NCBI GenBank assembly: GCA_024364735.1
Contig: JAGFNQ010004033.1
Coordinates: 310,001-374,000 of the forward strand
Reading direction: 5' to 3'
DNA: 64,000 nucleotides
DNA from: Boesenbergia rotunda
Taxonomy: Eukaryota > Streptophyta > Magnoliopsida > Zingiberales > Zingiberaceae
Below the pieces are notes generated by a model that was not told the DNA's origin, made no database searches, and saw only the letters and a program-made list of their open reading frames with translations. This document shows, piece by piece, positions 22,984-33,675 of the stretch (its first letter is position 1; each line of letters begins with the position of its first letter). Made by a program: the position numbers and the translations under genes.

Positions 22984-25015
22984 AATTAGGATGTATACTA
23001 AAAGTCTTGCTTTTGTAAAAGAACATCTACATTTTGAAAGAGAATCACAAAATCACAGGTTGCATGATTATATTAGTATATGCAGAAAATGTCTGATATT
23101 TTACATTGTAGATAACATGGTGTGTGGTGACGCACAGAAGATCATGTTATCAGTTCCTTACAGAGTATAAGAAGAGGCTCACAACCGAGATGGAGTTAGA
23201 CAAACCATCGGGATGGTTGTAGTGTAATTAGGTATGGTTTGTCTTAACTATCGAATTACACTAGTGCACTTTGTGTGTATTGAGCAGGACCAAAATAGAG
23301 GTCATCTAATTTATACTGACTATATAATTGAGACCTCGGATATATTATGGAGTACAATCTCTAAATCCTAATATAATAACGGGCACGTGTATTTAATTAT
23401 TATTTCTTTGATTTACCAATGAGCGAGATTTATTCTGTTAAATCGATAGGCCCGGTAAGTTGGAAAATAATATTATGTACACGGCGTGTCATTAATTATT
23501 GAGGGAATCCGTGTCTTGGTGAGTCGGGATGATGATGCCCCCTTGATGAGCTCATAAAGGTTCATCATGTTAAATCTTGCAAGTGGACTATGGTCCAACA
23601 TGATGAAACGGTTGAGTGGTACTAGTCAAGGATCAAGAGGTTGATTAATTAAAATTGTCAGTAATTTAAATTAATCGGCGGACATTCGATATCTTAAACA
23701 CGAGGAGATGGTTGTGCTCATAATAGGTGGAGCCCATATGAAAATATGGGGGTTGGTGAGGAAGTTCAATGGGGATCCTTTAGTGGAATGGATCTCCATT
23801 AATGGATCGGATTTGGATCCATTAGCGGGGTAAGACCCAACTCCTCCTCATGGTCCCAATCGTATCCTTATATACCCCATAGGAGTCATGAAACCAAGGC
23901 TAATTGATCATCCAACACAAAAGGTATCCCAAAACCCTAAACCCTTCCCTCCACTCTCTCTCCTTGGGCAAAGCTTGCGCCGGGTGCAAGGAGGGAGAAA
24001 GGGAGGAGTTCTCTTCTCATCCTTTCTTCAACACATCCTCCTCTTGGGCATAGAGTCTCTGTAGGGATGGGAGGAGATCGGCGGTGAGTAGAAGAGAGGG
24101 AGAAGACCCGTTGGCGGCAGCCTTTTCTTGCGGTTTTGTGGCGCTGGCGGTGAGGAAGAGAATTCTGATTCTCTTCTCCTTCTTCTTCCCGGTTTCTTCT
24201 TCCTTCTTCATCACCACTTCTTCCTTGGCGTGCGCAAGCAAGGAGCAAGGGAGGAGGTGGTCGGCGGCCGGAAAACAGGGTTGTTTTCTCCCTTGTTGGC
24301 GCCGATGACATTGAAGAAGGAGGCTAGGGTTTCGGCAGGTTTTGGGAGTAAGAAGAAGCTTCTCTCTTCTTCTTCTTCATCTTCCTAATCATCCTCACCT
24401 TAGCTCTCTTGTGGCCGGCGATCCTTGGGCTTGGTGTGGCCGGCGGCGCAAGTGGAGGTGGCCGGCGGGGATACCCTAGGTGCTAGGGTTTTAGTTGGCA
24501 GTTGGAAGAGGGTAGAAGACGGTGATCATGGCGACCCTTGGTGATTCCGAGTCTTGGTAGATCGTCGTCCACACGACGTCCAAGAAGGGAGTGTCATACG
24601 GTAGAAGACTACGAGGTAAAAGATGAGATATATCTCTCTTTGGTTCCTTCATTGTTTCTATTATTTTATGTGATAATTTTGTTATCGCATGTGTGGTTTT
24701 GATTAATTATTGGTGAGTTAATTATTAGATAAATAATTATAATAATTAATCATGCAATGGATCTCGAAGATAAACACAAAAATTGGCGATCCGCTCGTTG
24801 TCTTTTCCGCGGTCAATTGATTCGGAAAGTTATAAGGTCTTACTTTTGTGTTTGGCTAAGTTGTAACTTAAATCAATTGATACGATGACGAGACAGTCGT
24901 TTGGGAGATAGGTCTCCATTCGGGTTAAATTTTTAATCCGTAGATATGGAGAGATCTCTCATGTTTGACCTCGTGTTCGCTTAGGAAACCTGCCAAGCCA
25001 TATCCGGTTCCATCA
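22984..25015 (+). repeat. Solo family-1 LTR (K) nested in LTR J of the same family
   Basis: From AATTAGGATGTATACTAAAAG (terminal TG apparently changed to AA) to GGTTCCATCA, flanked by GACCC at 22979-22983 and 25016-25020. The J sequence resumes after it with AACTCCTCCTCATGGTCCC. Length is 2,032 bp. The reverse-strand frame 23937-24311 is a chance ORF in purine-rich leader sequence. Confidence 0.87.
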
Positions 25016-25211
25016 GACCCAACTCCTCCTCATGGTCCCTATCGTAGCCCTATAAATACCCCATAGTGGCATGAAACCAAGGATCCAATTTGGAACACAA
25101 GAAAACCCTAAGTTTTTCCTCCTCTTCTCCTCCTCTCTCTCTCTCCCTCTCCCTCTTGGTGTGCAGATCTGGTTTTCTCTCCAAGGAGCACTGCTCAAGG
25201 GCGAGCAATAC

Positions 25212-25491
25212 AAGTTGCTCACGCAACTTTTGCTCCAAGGGAGCATTGCTCAAGCATCAGAGTTTCACAGCAGAAGCCACCAATTGCTCACGGTTGAAAA
25301 GTTGCTCATGCAACTTGGATTCAATCAGAGCTGTGGTTGTGGCACTGTGAAGGAGTTACTTCATGCAACTTGGAGAAGACAACAAGTTGCTCACGTAACT
25401 TGTTGGAGAGAAACCTGGTGGAGAGACCAAGTTCTTCACGCAACTTGGCAAAGAGAATTTTGGTGGAGAGACCAAGTTGCTCATCCAACTT
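25212..25491 (+). repeat. Array of AAGTTG..CAACTT hairpins in LTR J
   Basis: Six inverted repeats of form AAGTTG-ctcacg-CAACTT or close variants begin at 25212, 25299, 25354, 25384, 25429 and 25474. The last three are spaced exactly 45 bp apart as a tandem repeat with TTGGTGGAGAGACC linkers. They lie 160-450 bp downstream of the LTR TATA box, so they would be in the RNA leader. Confidence 0.88.
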
Positions 25492-26160
25492 GGTGTTGCT
25501 CACGCGTGGAGAAACTCTTCTGCTTTTGTGGAGATCACGCGTGGAGAAACTCGCGTGACACCTTCTGCTTCTATGGAGAAATTCGCGTGAGATGTTTTCT
25601 CCTTGGATGAAGAAAAGTGAGTTGCTCATGGCCCGGGCACTGGCGGTGGAGGAAAGGAATAGTAGGGTTTGTGTTAGGATTATCTTCTTTCTTGGAGTGG
25701 CCAGCGGCATCCCTTTGGTTAGGGCTTGGTTGGCGCAAGGAGAAGGGATCGACTTAGTGACCACGGTTCTTGGTAGATCATCACCCACACGACGTCCAAG
25801 AGGGGTGGGTCATACGGTAGAAGATCGTAAGGTAACGGAAGGTATAAACTCTTCCTTGGCTCCCTCTTTTGTCTTATCATTTCATGTGAACTTTTAATTA
25901 ATTATCATGTTTGATTATTTGTTTAATTAATGGTTGATAATTAATCAATGGACCCCGATAATAAACACAAAAACCGGAGATCCGCTCGTCATCTTTTCCG
26001 TGGTCAATCGGTTAGGCGAGTTACAAGGCTCGATCTTTAAGATTGGCTAAGTTGGGAGATGGGTCTCCATTCGGATTAATTTTTTAATCCGTAGACATGG
26101 AGAGGTCTCTCAAGGACGACCAGGTATTCGCTTAGGAAAACCGCCAAGCCATACCCAACA

Positions 26161-27100
26161 TACCACACATTATATAGTTGACAGTAGGGTTAGATAGTGG
26201 GTGATGCGTGGGGTAGTGACAAGCATCATCGTTGCACGTAGCATAAGTGGGCGACCTATAACTCCCTGGAGGTTGAGATGGGTCGTTGGATATGCTATTG
26301 GTGTAGGGGTATACGTAGGCGACCTTTGACTCCCTGGAGGTTGAGATGGGTAGTTAGACTTGCCAGATTACCTATCATGCAATCCCAGTTCCACTCTTCG
26401 TTAGTGGATTATAGGCCACGACACTGTGACAGGTCCCCTACTCTATCCGGAGATAGATAGGGGTGTGGGAGGATTACTTTTCCCTAGGGTAGAGTATGTT
26501 CCGGGTCTACGACCCTGCCCATTTGATTTCACTTGATACACGACGGTGCTCGTCTGGGTGGAGGGAGACCCGGCCATAGCCCTACTCACTCGGTTTCACA
26601 TAGATGTGCCGGTGGCCGACTAGAATCAGGGATTGCCCATGTTGCATCATGAGCAAGCTATGCATTGCTGTATATTTTTTGTGATTGCTGCATTTTGTTG
26701 ACATGCATACTATTGGATTTGGATCGACATTGGTATGTATTTTATTTCGGTGATATCAGTTATGTCTTTCCTATTATTGCATCTTTAGTTTGTGTTAGTT
26801 GGTGACTTACTGCTAGTATACCTTTCTGTGCATATTTGTCTGTATTCGCTGAGTACTATGAACTCACCCCGTTAGCCTTGTTTTTTTCTCCCTTTCAGGA
26901 TGATAGACTGGAACGGCCGACAGCCTGTCCCAATTTGCGTGTGTCGAGGCGATTTCATGGTTTTCCTATATGTGATGTTGGTACATGTTGGTACCCTTTC
27001 CACTCATTATTTCTTTGCATTTCCGCTGTTGTATTTTTGATTTGTTGTGTCACCTTGCATGGCAGTAAAGTTGTGTTTTTGTGTCCATGGAGGTCATCGT
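26161..27100 (+). repeat. LTR of gypsy G, segment 3
   Basis: Non-coding, between the TSDs of J and L. It contains a tandem-type duplication of about 33 bp, GGCGACCTWT..CTCCCTGGAGG.. at 26250-26283 and 26318-26350. Confidence 0.7.
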
Positions 27101-28957
27101 TGTTAGATGTGTATACTAAAAGACTTGTTCTTTTTATATATATAAGAGCATCTACATTTTGAAAAGAGAATCACAACAACACAGATGCGTATTTATATTA
27201 GTATATGCATAAAAGTCCAATACTTTGCATTATAGATAACATGGTGTATGGTGACACACAGAAGATTATGTTATCAGCCCCTTGCATAGTATAAGAAGAG
27301 GCTCACAGCTGAGATGGAGTTGGACAAACCATTAAGATGGTTGTAGTGTAATTAGGTGTGGTTTACCTTGACCATAGAATTACACTAGTGTGCTTTGTGT
27401 GCATTGAGCATGACCAAAACCAGTGGTCGCCCAATTTGTACTGATTTAATAATTGGATTGAACCTCGGATTATTATGGAGTACAATCCCTAAATCCTGAT
27501 ATAATAACAGACACGTATAGTTAATATTTATGTCTTTGATTTACCAATGGATGAGATTTATTCTGCTAAATCGATAGGCCTAGTAAGTTAAAAAATAATA
27601 TTAATTATATGGTGTGCTATTGATTATTGACAGAATCCGTGTCCTGGTGAGTCGGGATGATGATGCCCCCTTGATGAGCTCATAAGGTTCATCATATTAA
27701 ACCCTGCAGGTGGATTTGATCCGACATGATAATAAGGTTGAGTGGTACTAGTCAAGGAGCCAGAAGTTGATTAATTAAAATTGTCAGTAATTTAAATAAA
27801 TCGACGGACATTCGATATCTTAAACACGGGGAGATGGATGTGCTCATAATAGGTGAATCCCATATGAAAATATGGGGGTTGGTGAGGAAGTTCAATGGAT
27901 ATCCTTTAGTAGAATGGATATTCATTAATGGATTAGTTATACATCCATTAGTGGGCCAAGACACAACTCCTCCTCTTGGTCCCTACCTTAGCCCAATAAA
28001 TACTCCATGGAGTCATGAAACCAGGGAATTAATTCACACAAGAGATCCCTAGAGCCTCTCCCTCATTTCTCTCATCTTCTCTCTCCTATATCAAAGGTGG
28101 GCGTCGGCACTAAGGTGGAAGAAGGGTTTTGGTGGAGGGCAAGGAAGAGCTTTAGCTTCCCCTTTCTCCTTCAGTTACCTTCTCCTCTCTTCCCCTAAGG
28201 GTGCGCACGGGTTTGATTGGAGAAAAAGCCACCGCCGGTGGCACTTCTTCTCCCTTGAAGTTGGCCGGCGATAGAGAGAAGGAAGGAGGAGAGTTGGGTG
28301 TTTTGTTTGGATTGTGGTGGAGAGTTTATCTCTTCTTCTTCTTCTATCCTTTCTTCCTCATCTTGCTCTTCCCTTGCTCTTCACCGTGCGTGTGCTGGGA
28401 GCAAGGAGGAGGGGCGGCGACGCTGGCCAAAACCTAGGTTTTGGGCTGGCGACAAGTGGAAGAGGAGGTCCTAGGGTTTCGGCCAAGCTAGGAATAAGAT
28501 AGAAGTACCTTGGTGATTCCTGTTCTCGGTAGTTGTTCACCCACACGACGTCCGGGAGGGATGGGATATATGGTAGAAGGCTATGAGGTAAGGGAAGGTA
28601 TAATTCTCTTCCTTGGCTCCTTCGTTTTAGCTTCGTCATTTCATGTTGATTTTAATTAATTATTATTGTTTTGATTAATTGTTAATCTTAGATAATAATT
28701 AATTATTTGGACCCCAATAATAAACACAAAAATCAGCGATCCACTCATCATCTTTTTAGCGGTCGAACGGTAAGGCAAATTATAAGGCTCGATCTTTGAG
28801 ATTGGCCAAGTTGTAATTTGAACTGTTCGATACGATGACGAGATAGTCATTGGGAGACGGGTCTCCATTCGGATTAATTTTTAATTCGTATACATGGAGA
28901 GTTCTCTTAAGGACGACCAAGTATTCGCTTAGGAAACCTGCCATGCCATACCCAACA
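27101..28957 (+). repeat. 5' LTR of copia L
   Basis: TGTTAGATGTGTATAC to CCATACCCAACA, 1,857 bp. The TATA region reads CCCAATAAATACTCC at about 27992, weaker than the TATAAATA in the 3' LTR. Frames such as 28201-28437 are LTR leader sequence. Confidence 0.95.
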
Positions 28958-28959
28958 AT

Positions 28960-28971
28960 TGGTATCAGAGC
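28960..28971 (+). promoter_or_regulatory. Primer-binding site of copia L
   Basis: TGGTATCAGAGC, complementary to the 3' end of initiator tRNA-Met, two bases after the LTR. Confidence 0.95.
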
Positions 28972-30020
28972 TGAGATTTCCAGTTTTGTATGTTTAGGAT
29001 TCGGTTAATTACTTGTGCATTATCATATAAATTATTTTTGCTGGATGATATGTGGATGTGCGTAGGCTAACTCTTTGTTGCAGACACTAGATTCCAACAT
29101 ATCATGGCTAAAATATGGTTGTGTGATTGATTGTGCAAATTATTGTAAGTAATTAAATCCTCGGGGTTGACGAGGCTAGATAGTATTTAATTTTTGTAAT
29201 TAAATATGACACGTGTTTAGCCGAGCTTTTTGTTTACTTTCGATCTAGTTTTATGTACACGCTTTCGTGGAGTATAGGATCGATGGATGTAAATAATTAG
29301 CTAATCATCTCAGCTCGGAGATCCCTTCAAGGTGGCTTGCGCATGGTGTAGGGAGGAGCGGATGAGGTGACGACACAACTGGAGGCGCATTGGAGACCAA
29401 GGCCATGAAAGTTGGAAAATCTAGGATTTTCCTTATTTGTGCTTTGGTTATGTGCTTGTTGTGTGTGTGCATGTAAAATTTCTCAAATTAAATAACTAAG
29501 TGGGACAGGGACCCTAAGGGCCCCGTGACCTCCATTACAATCTGATAAGTGATGCGAACAAGTCTGTGCGTCGGCTCTGAGTGACTTCCTCCCCATCGGA
29601 TGGGCTTGTTTTACGGATCACTGGGTCAGAAAAGACTATAGAAAATTATTGAAGAGTGTGTGTACTTCCCCATCGGAAGGCACATAATCGGAAATAATTT
29701 TCTTAGTGTCGTGTAATGGTAAACACTTAGATGCGAATAATAGTATCCTCCCCATTGGATTCACTGCTATTATTTACAAGGCCGAAGTGAACCAACTATT
29801 AATCTTACTTGTCAAAAAGTTAGGTTGACAAGATAGTAAGATTAATGGGTAAAACCTCCTCTTACGAATGTAGAAATTCGTATACGTCCACACCATCGTG
29901 GCATGCGAATTTCTCGGTGTTTAGAGGTGTTGGTTGATTTCAAAAATTTATTGTTTGAGGAATCAATTTATTTTAGAAATCAAAAGTTGTGCTTGTTGTG
30001 ATTCTCAGGAATTTTTCAAA
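28972..30020 (+). other. Untranslated leader of copia L with repeated hairpins
   Basis: About 1.05 kb without coding. Three copies of a YTCCCCATYGGA motif lie at about 29588-29604, 29665-29679 and 29747-29760. The first two form small hairpins (CCCATCGGATGGG; CTTCC..GGAAG). The same motifs recur in the leader of element O. Confidence 0.75.
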
Positions 30021-30716
30021 ATGACCTTTAACCCATTAGCTAGCATACTTAAGGAAAATAAGCTTACTGGCCCCAAGTATATACACTGGAAAAGAAACCT
30101 GGACATTGTCCTCACTGTAGAAGAGTACAAATATGTGCTCTTCGAGGAGTGTCCTGAAAAGCCTGATGAGGACTCTAGTGAAGAGCAGATGGAGCGCTTT
30201 AAGAAGTGGGTCAAGGCAGATGAGATGGCACGGTGCTACATTCTGGCATCTATGTCGAATGTATTGCAATATCAGCATCAGGCCATGCCCACTGCTTATG
30301 ATATAATGCAGAACCTCAAGGAGCTCTTCGGGCACCAGGGTCGGGCCGCCAGGCAGGTTGCGATGAAGAGCTTGATGACGACTACTATGGTCGAAGGGAC
30401 ACCCATTAGGGATCATGTCCTGAAGATGATGGCTCACCTCAATGAGATTGAGGTACTGGGAGCACAGATCGACCGGGATACCCAGGTCGACATTATACTC
30501 CAGTCTCTGCCTAGGAGTTTTGAGCAGTTCCAGCTCAACTACAATATGAACAAACGTGAATATACGTTAGGGGAACTGCTAGGAGAACTCCAGGCGGTAG
30601 AGGAGCTCTTTCGTCAGAGTTCGCAGGCCTTGGTTACTCAGAAGGTTTCTACTTCTGTGACGAAAGGCAGGAAGAAGAAGAAACAAGGTGGGTACAAGAA
30701 GGCAGCTGGATCGTAG
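30021..30716 (+). pseudogene. Copia Gag of element L
   Basis: Capsid precursor. Starts at ATG 30021 (TFNPLASIL), chosen because element O begins at the same residue; the longer frame from 29934 runs into the leader. Family motifs: ENKLTGPKYIHWKRNL, WVKADEMARCYILASMSNVL and HLNEIEVLGAQID, ending in a lysine-rich GRKKKKQGG stretch. The zinc knuckle follows after a TAG at 30714-30716, where element O has CAG. Apart from that stop, Gag is intact. Confidence 0.88.
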
Positions 30717-30731
30717 GGACCTCAGACTAGC

Positions 30732-31949
30732 GTGAAGAAGCCAAAAGGTAAGTGCTTCACGTGTAAGCAAACTGGACACTGGAAGGCGAACTGTCCCCGT
30801 CGTCAAGTCAAAGGTATTTCTTCGTGCATAGTCGTTGAAACATATTTAGCGGTACTATCTACCAGTACCTGGTGCATAGATACGGGAACCAATGATCATG
30901 TCTGCAATACTCTGCAGGGGTTCCAGGAAACCCGATGACTAGCTGATGGGGAAATCGTCGTCTACATGGGCAATGCTACGGAGGTGGCAGCAGTTGCAGT
31001 GGGAGACATTTACTTATCTTTCGAGAGAAATAAAGTGTTGGTTTTGAGAGACTGCTTATATGTACCCTCTTTTAGAAAGAACTTAATTTTGGTTACTAAA
31101 TTAAGAAAGGATGGATATTCTATTGCTTTTAATAATAGAGTTGTTATAAAGAGAAATAGAGAGATTATCTGTTTGGGTACTATGGTTGGCAATCTATATA
31201 CTCTAGAACCAAAAGCTCCCACAATGCAAATAGAGGCCAATAGCTCATCATCTAACCTAAATAAGAGAAAGGAGCCTTCTAAAATGAACCAGACATATCT
31301 TTGGCACCTTAGGCTTGGTCATATTAACCTTAGTAGGATTCAGAAGTTGATAAATGATGGGCCCTTGGGTTCATTGGTGGTGGAAGACTTCCCGACCTGT
31401 GAGTCTTGCTTGGAAGGTAAGATGACCAAGAGGCCTTTCAAGGCTAAGGGGTATAGGGACAAAGATGTGTTAGAACTAGTTTATTCTGATTTGTGTGGTC
31501 CTATGTCCATCAAGGCTAGAGGTGGTTTTGAATACTTCGTCACTTTCATTGACGATTATTCAAGGTATGGATACATTTACCTGATGCGCCGCAAGTCTGA
31601 ATGCTTTGATAAATTCAAAGAATTCAAGGCTGATGTGGAGAAATATCGAGGTAAAAGTATCAAGACACTACGATCAAATCGTGGTGGTGAATACCTCTTG
31701 GGAGAGTTTAGGACCTACTTATCAGAGGCTGGTATTCAATCCCAGTTGACTGCACCCAGCACACCCCAGCAGAACGGTGTGCTAGAAAGAAGGAATAGGA
31801 CTCTTATGGAGATGGTTAGGTCAATGATGAGCTACTCTGAGTTGCCAGATTCGTTCTGGGGATATGCTCTAGAAACGGGAGCGTACATACTGAACTTGGT
31901 TCCATTTAAGTCAGTCCCTTCTCATCCCACAGAACTATGGACTGGGTGA
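30732..31949 (+). pseudogene. Zinc knuckle, protease and integrase region of copia L
   Basis: Zinc knuckle CFTCKQTGHWKANC is intact. Protease has DTGTND where the family has DTGATD, so the catalytic Asp is present but its neighbour is changed. After a TGA at 30936-30938 the frame continues with GNATEVAAVAVGD. Integrase shows the H..H..C..C zinc site (HLRLGH, CESC), the first core Asp in YSDLCGP, then RSNRGGEY, where the second catalytic Asp is Asn (AAT at 31677-31679), and the Glu in NGVLERRNRT. The region ends at TGA 31947-31949. Confidence 0.88.
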
Positions 31950-32453
31950 AAGCCTAGTCTAGGACATGTTCGGATTTGGAATAGTCCAGCACATGTGCTA
32001 AAGGGAGATACTGATAAGTTGGAATCTCGCACGGAAGTGCGTCTGTTCGTAGGCTATCCTAGAAGGACGAAAGGTGGTCTGTTCTATAGTCCTAAGGATC
32101 AGAAGGTAATCGTTAGCATGAATGCCAGATTCTTAGAAAAAGACTATATGATGAACCACAAGACTAGGAGTAGACTTGTGCTTGAAGAATTAAGAGGGGA
32201 CGTTCTAACCTTAGTACCAACTGTACAAGAGGATACACCACAAGTCACTGCACCGCGTGTCACATAAGATACACAGGTGGTATCTTGTCGCAGTGGGAGG
32301 GATGTTAGACAACCTAAGAGGTTCATGTTTTTGGGAGAGTCTTCGGACTTGGTCCCTGGTAAACATGAATCGGATCCCTAGACCTATGACGAGGCCCTCC
32401 AAGATAAGGCTGCAGATTCTTGGCAAAGGGCAATGAATTCTGAGACATAATTT
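31950..32453 (+). pseudogene. Integrase C-terminus and linker of copia L
   Basis: Same frame as the flanking parts. Contains HVRIWNSPAHV, RLFVGYPRRTKGGLFYSP and MNARFLEKDYM, the GKGY-type C-terminal module of copia integrase. Stops at 32265, 32379 and 32448 interrupt the linker before RT. Confidence 0.8.
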
Positions 32454-33674
32454 ATGGATTCTAATCATGTCTGGGAGCTTGTAGAACCACCCAATGGTGC
32501 AAAAGTCATTGGATGCAAGTGGATCTATAAGAGAAAGAGAGGATCAGATGGGAAGGTTGAGACCTTCAAAGCTAGGCTTGTTGCGAAATGGTATACTCAG
32601 AAAGAGTGTATGGATTATGAGGAGACATTTTTGCCGGTAGCCATGCTTAAGTCTATCCGGATTCTCTTATCTATTGCCGCTGATATGGACTATGAGGTAT
32701 GACAGATGGACGTCAAGACAACTTTCCTTAACGTAAGTCTTGAGGATACCATCTACATGAAGCAACCAGAAGGGTTCATTGTGCAGGGCAAAGAGCATCT
32801 AGTGTGCAAGCTTAATCGATCCATTTATGGATTGAAGCAAGCTTCGCGATCTTGGAATATCCGCTTTGATGAAGTAATCCAGTCATATGGATTTATTCAA
32901 AGTCCGGATGAATCATGTGTATATAAGAGATGTGACGGAAACGTAGTGGTATTTCTTGTACTTTACGTAGATGACATTTTGTTAATTGGTAACAATGTCA
33001 AAGTGTTATCAGACGTAAGGGTATGGTTGTCCAAACAGTTCGATATGAAGGACTTGAGAGAAGCGGGACTCATCCTTGTGATCAAGGTCATAAGGGATCG
33101 CCAAAAAAGGATGTTGTGCTTATCCCAAGCTTCATACATTGACACCGTCGTGGCTCATTTTAGCATGAAAAACTCCAAGAAGGGTTTTCTACCTTTCAGG
33201 CATGGAGTTCCTCTATCCAAGGAGATGTGTCCGAAAACATCAAAGGCGATAGAGGAAATGAAGGCAGTTCCTTATGCATCAGTTGTTGGAAGCCTCATGT
33301 ATGCTATGTTGTGCAGGAGACCAGATATCTGCTTTGCCGTGGGCATGGTCAGCAGATATCAAAGTAACCCTGGACATGGACATTGGACTGCAGTCAAGCA
33401 TATATTGAAGTACTTGAGACAGACTAGGGATTATATGATGGTTTACCGGGCAGACCAATTAGTCCCTGTGGGTTATACGAATTCGGATTTCCAGTCAGAT
33501 AGGGACAAGAGTAAGTCTACCTCGGGGTTTGTGTTTACTTTAGGAGGTGGAGCGATAGTATGGAGGAGTGTCAAGCAGAAATGTGTGGTGGACTCCACCA
33601 TGGAAGCTGAGTATGTGGCAACTCAGATGTATAGCAGTGAGAGAACAACAATGTCTTTGAGTATAAGTGGGTGA
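32454..33674 (+). pseudogene. Copia reverse transcriptase-RNase H of element L
   Basis: RT signatures: GCKWIYKRKRGSDG, FKARLVAK, QMDVKTTFLN (catalytic Asp, after a TGA at 32700-32702 where Trp is expected), SIYGLKQASRSW and the intact catalytic box YVDDILLIG. RNase H starts with GYTNSDFQSDRDKSKSTSG and reaches MEAEYVA, then jumps into CA..QMYSSERTT. Comparison with element O shows a deletion of about 110 codons that removes the CDN catalytic Asp and HxxRKYHLIRE parts and shifts the frame. No other frameshift occurs. Confidence 0.9.
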
Positions 33675-33675
33675 T
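33665..33675 (+). promoter_or_regulatory. Polypurine tract region of copia L
   Basis: AAGTGGGTGAT directly before the LTR start TGTTAGATG; elements O and N have AAGTGGGAG at the same place. Confidence 0.7.

Larger units (their letters stand above)
22129..26160 (+). repeat. Solo family-1 LTR (J), containing solo LTR K
   Basis: TGTTAGGATATATATTAAAAG to CCATACCCAACA, flanked by TACTA (22124-22128) and TACCA (26161-26165), a TSD with one C/T mismatch. Without K and one TSD copy it is about 2.0 kb. TATA-like CCCTATAAATACCCC is at about 25051. Downstream, at 25212-25491, lies an array of AAGTTGCTCACGCAACTT-type hairpins. A 179-codon frame at 25071-25610 exists only because the hairpin array repeats with a 45-bp period, a multiple of three. 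Confidence 0.87.

Noticed and set aside
25071..25610. 179-codon plus-strand ORF as a gene
   Set aside because: It spans the LTR leader and hairpin array of J; the 45-bp repeat period keeps it open. No domain, and it is missing from sister LTRs.
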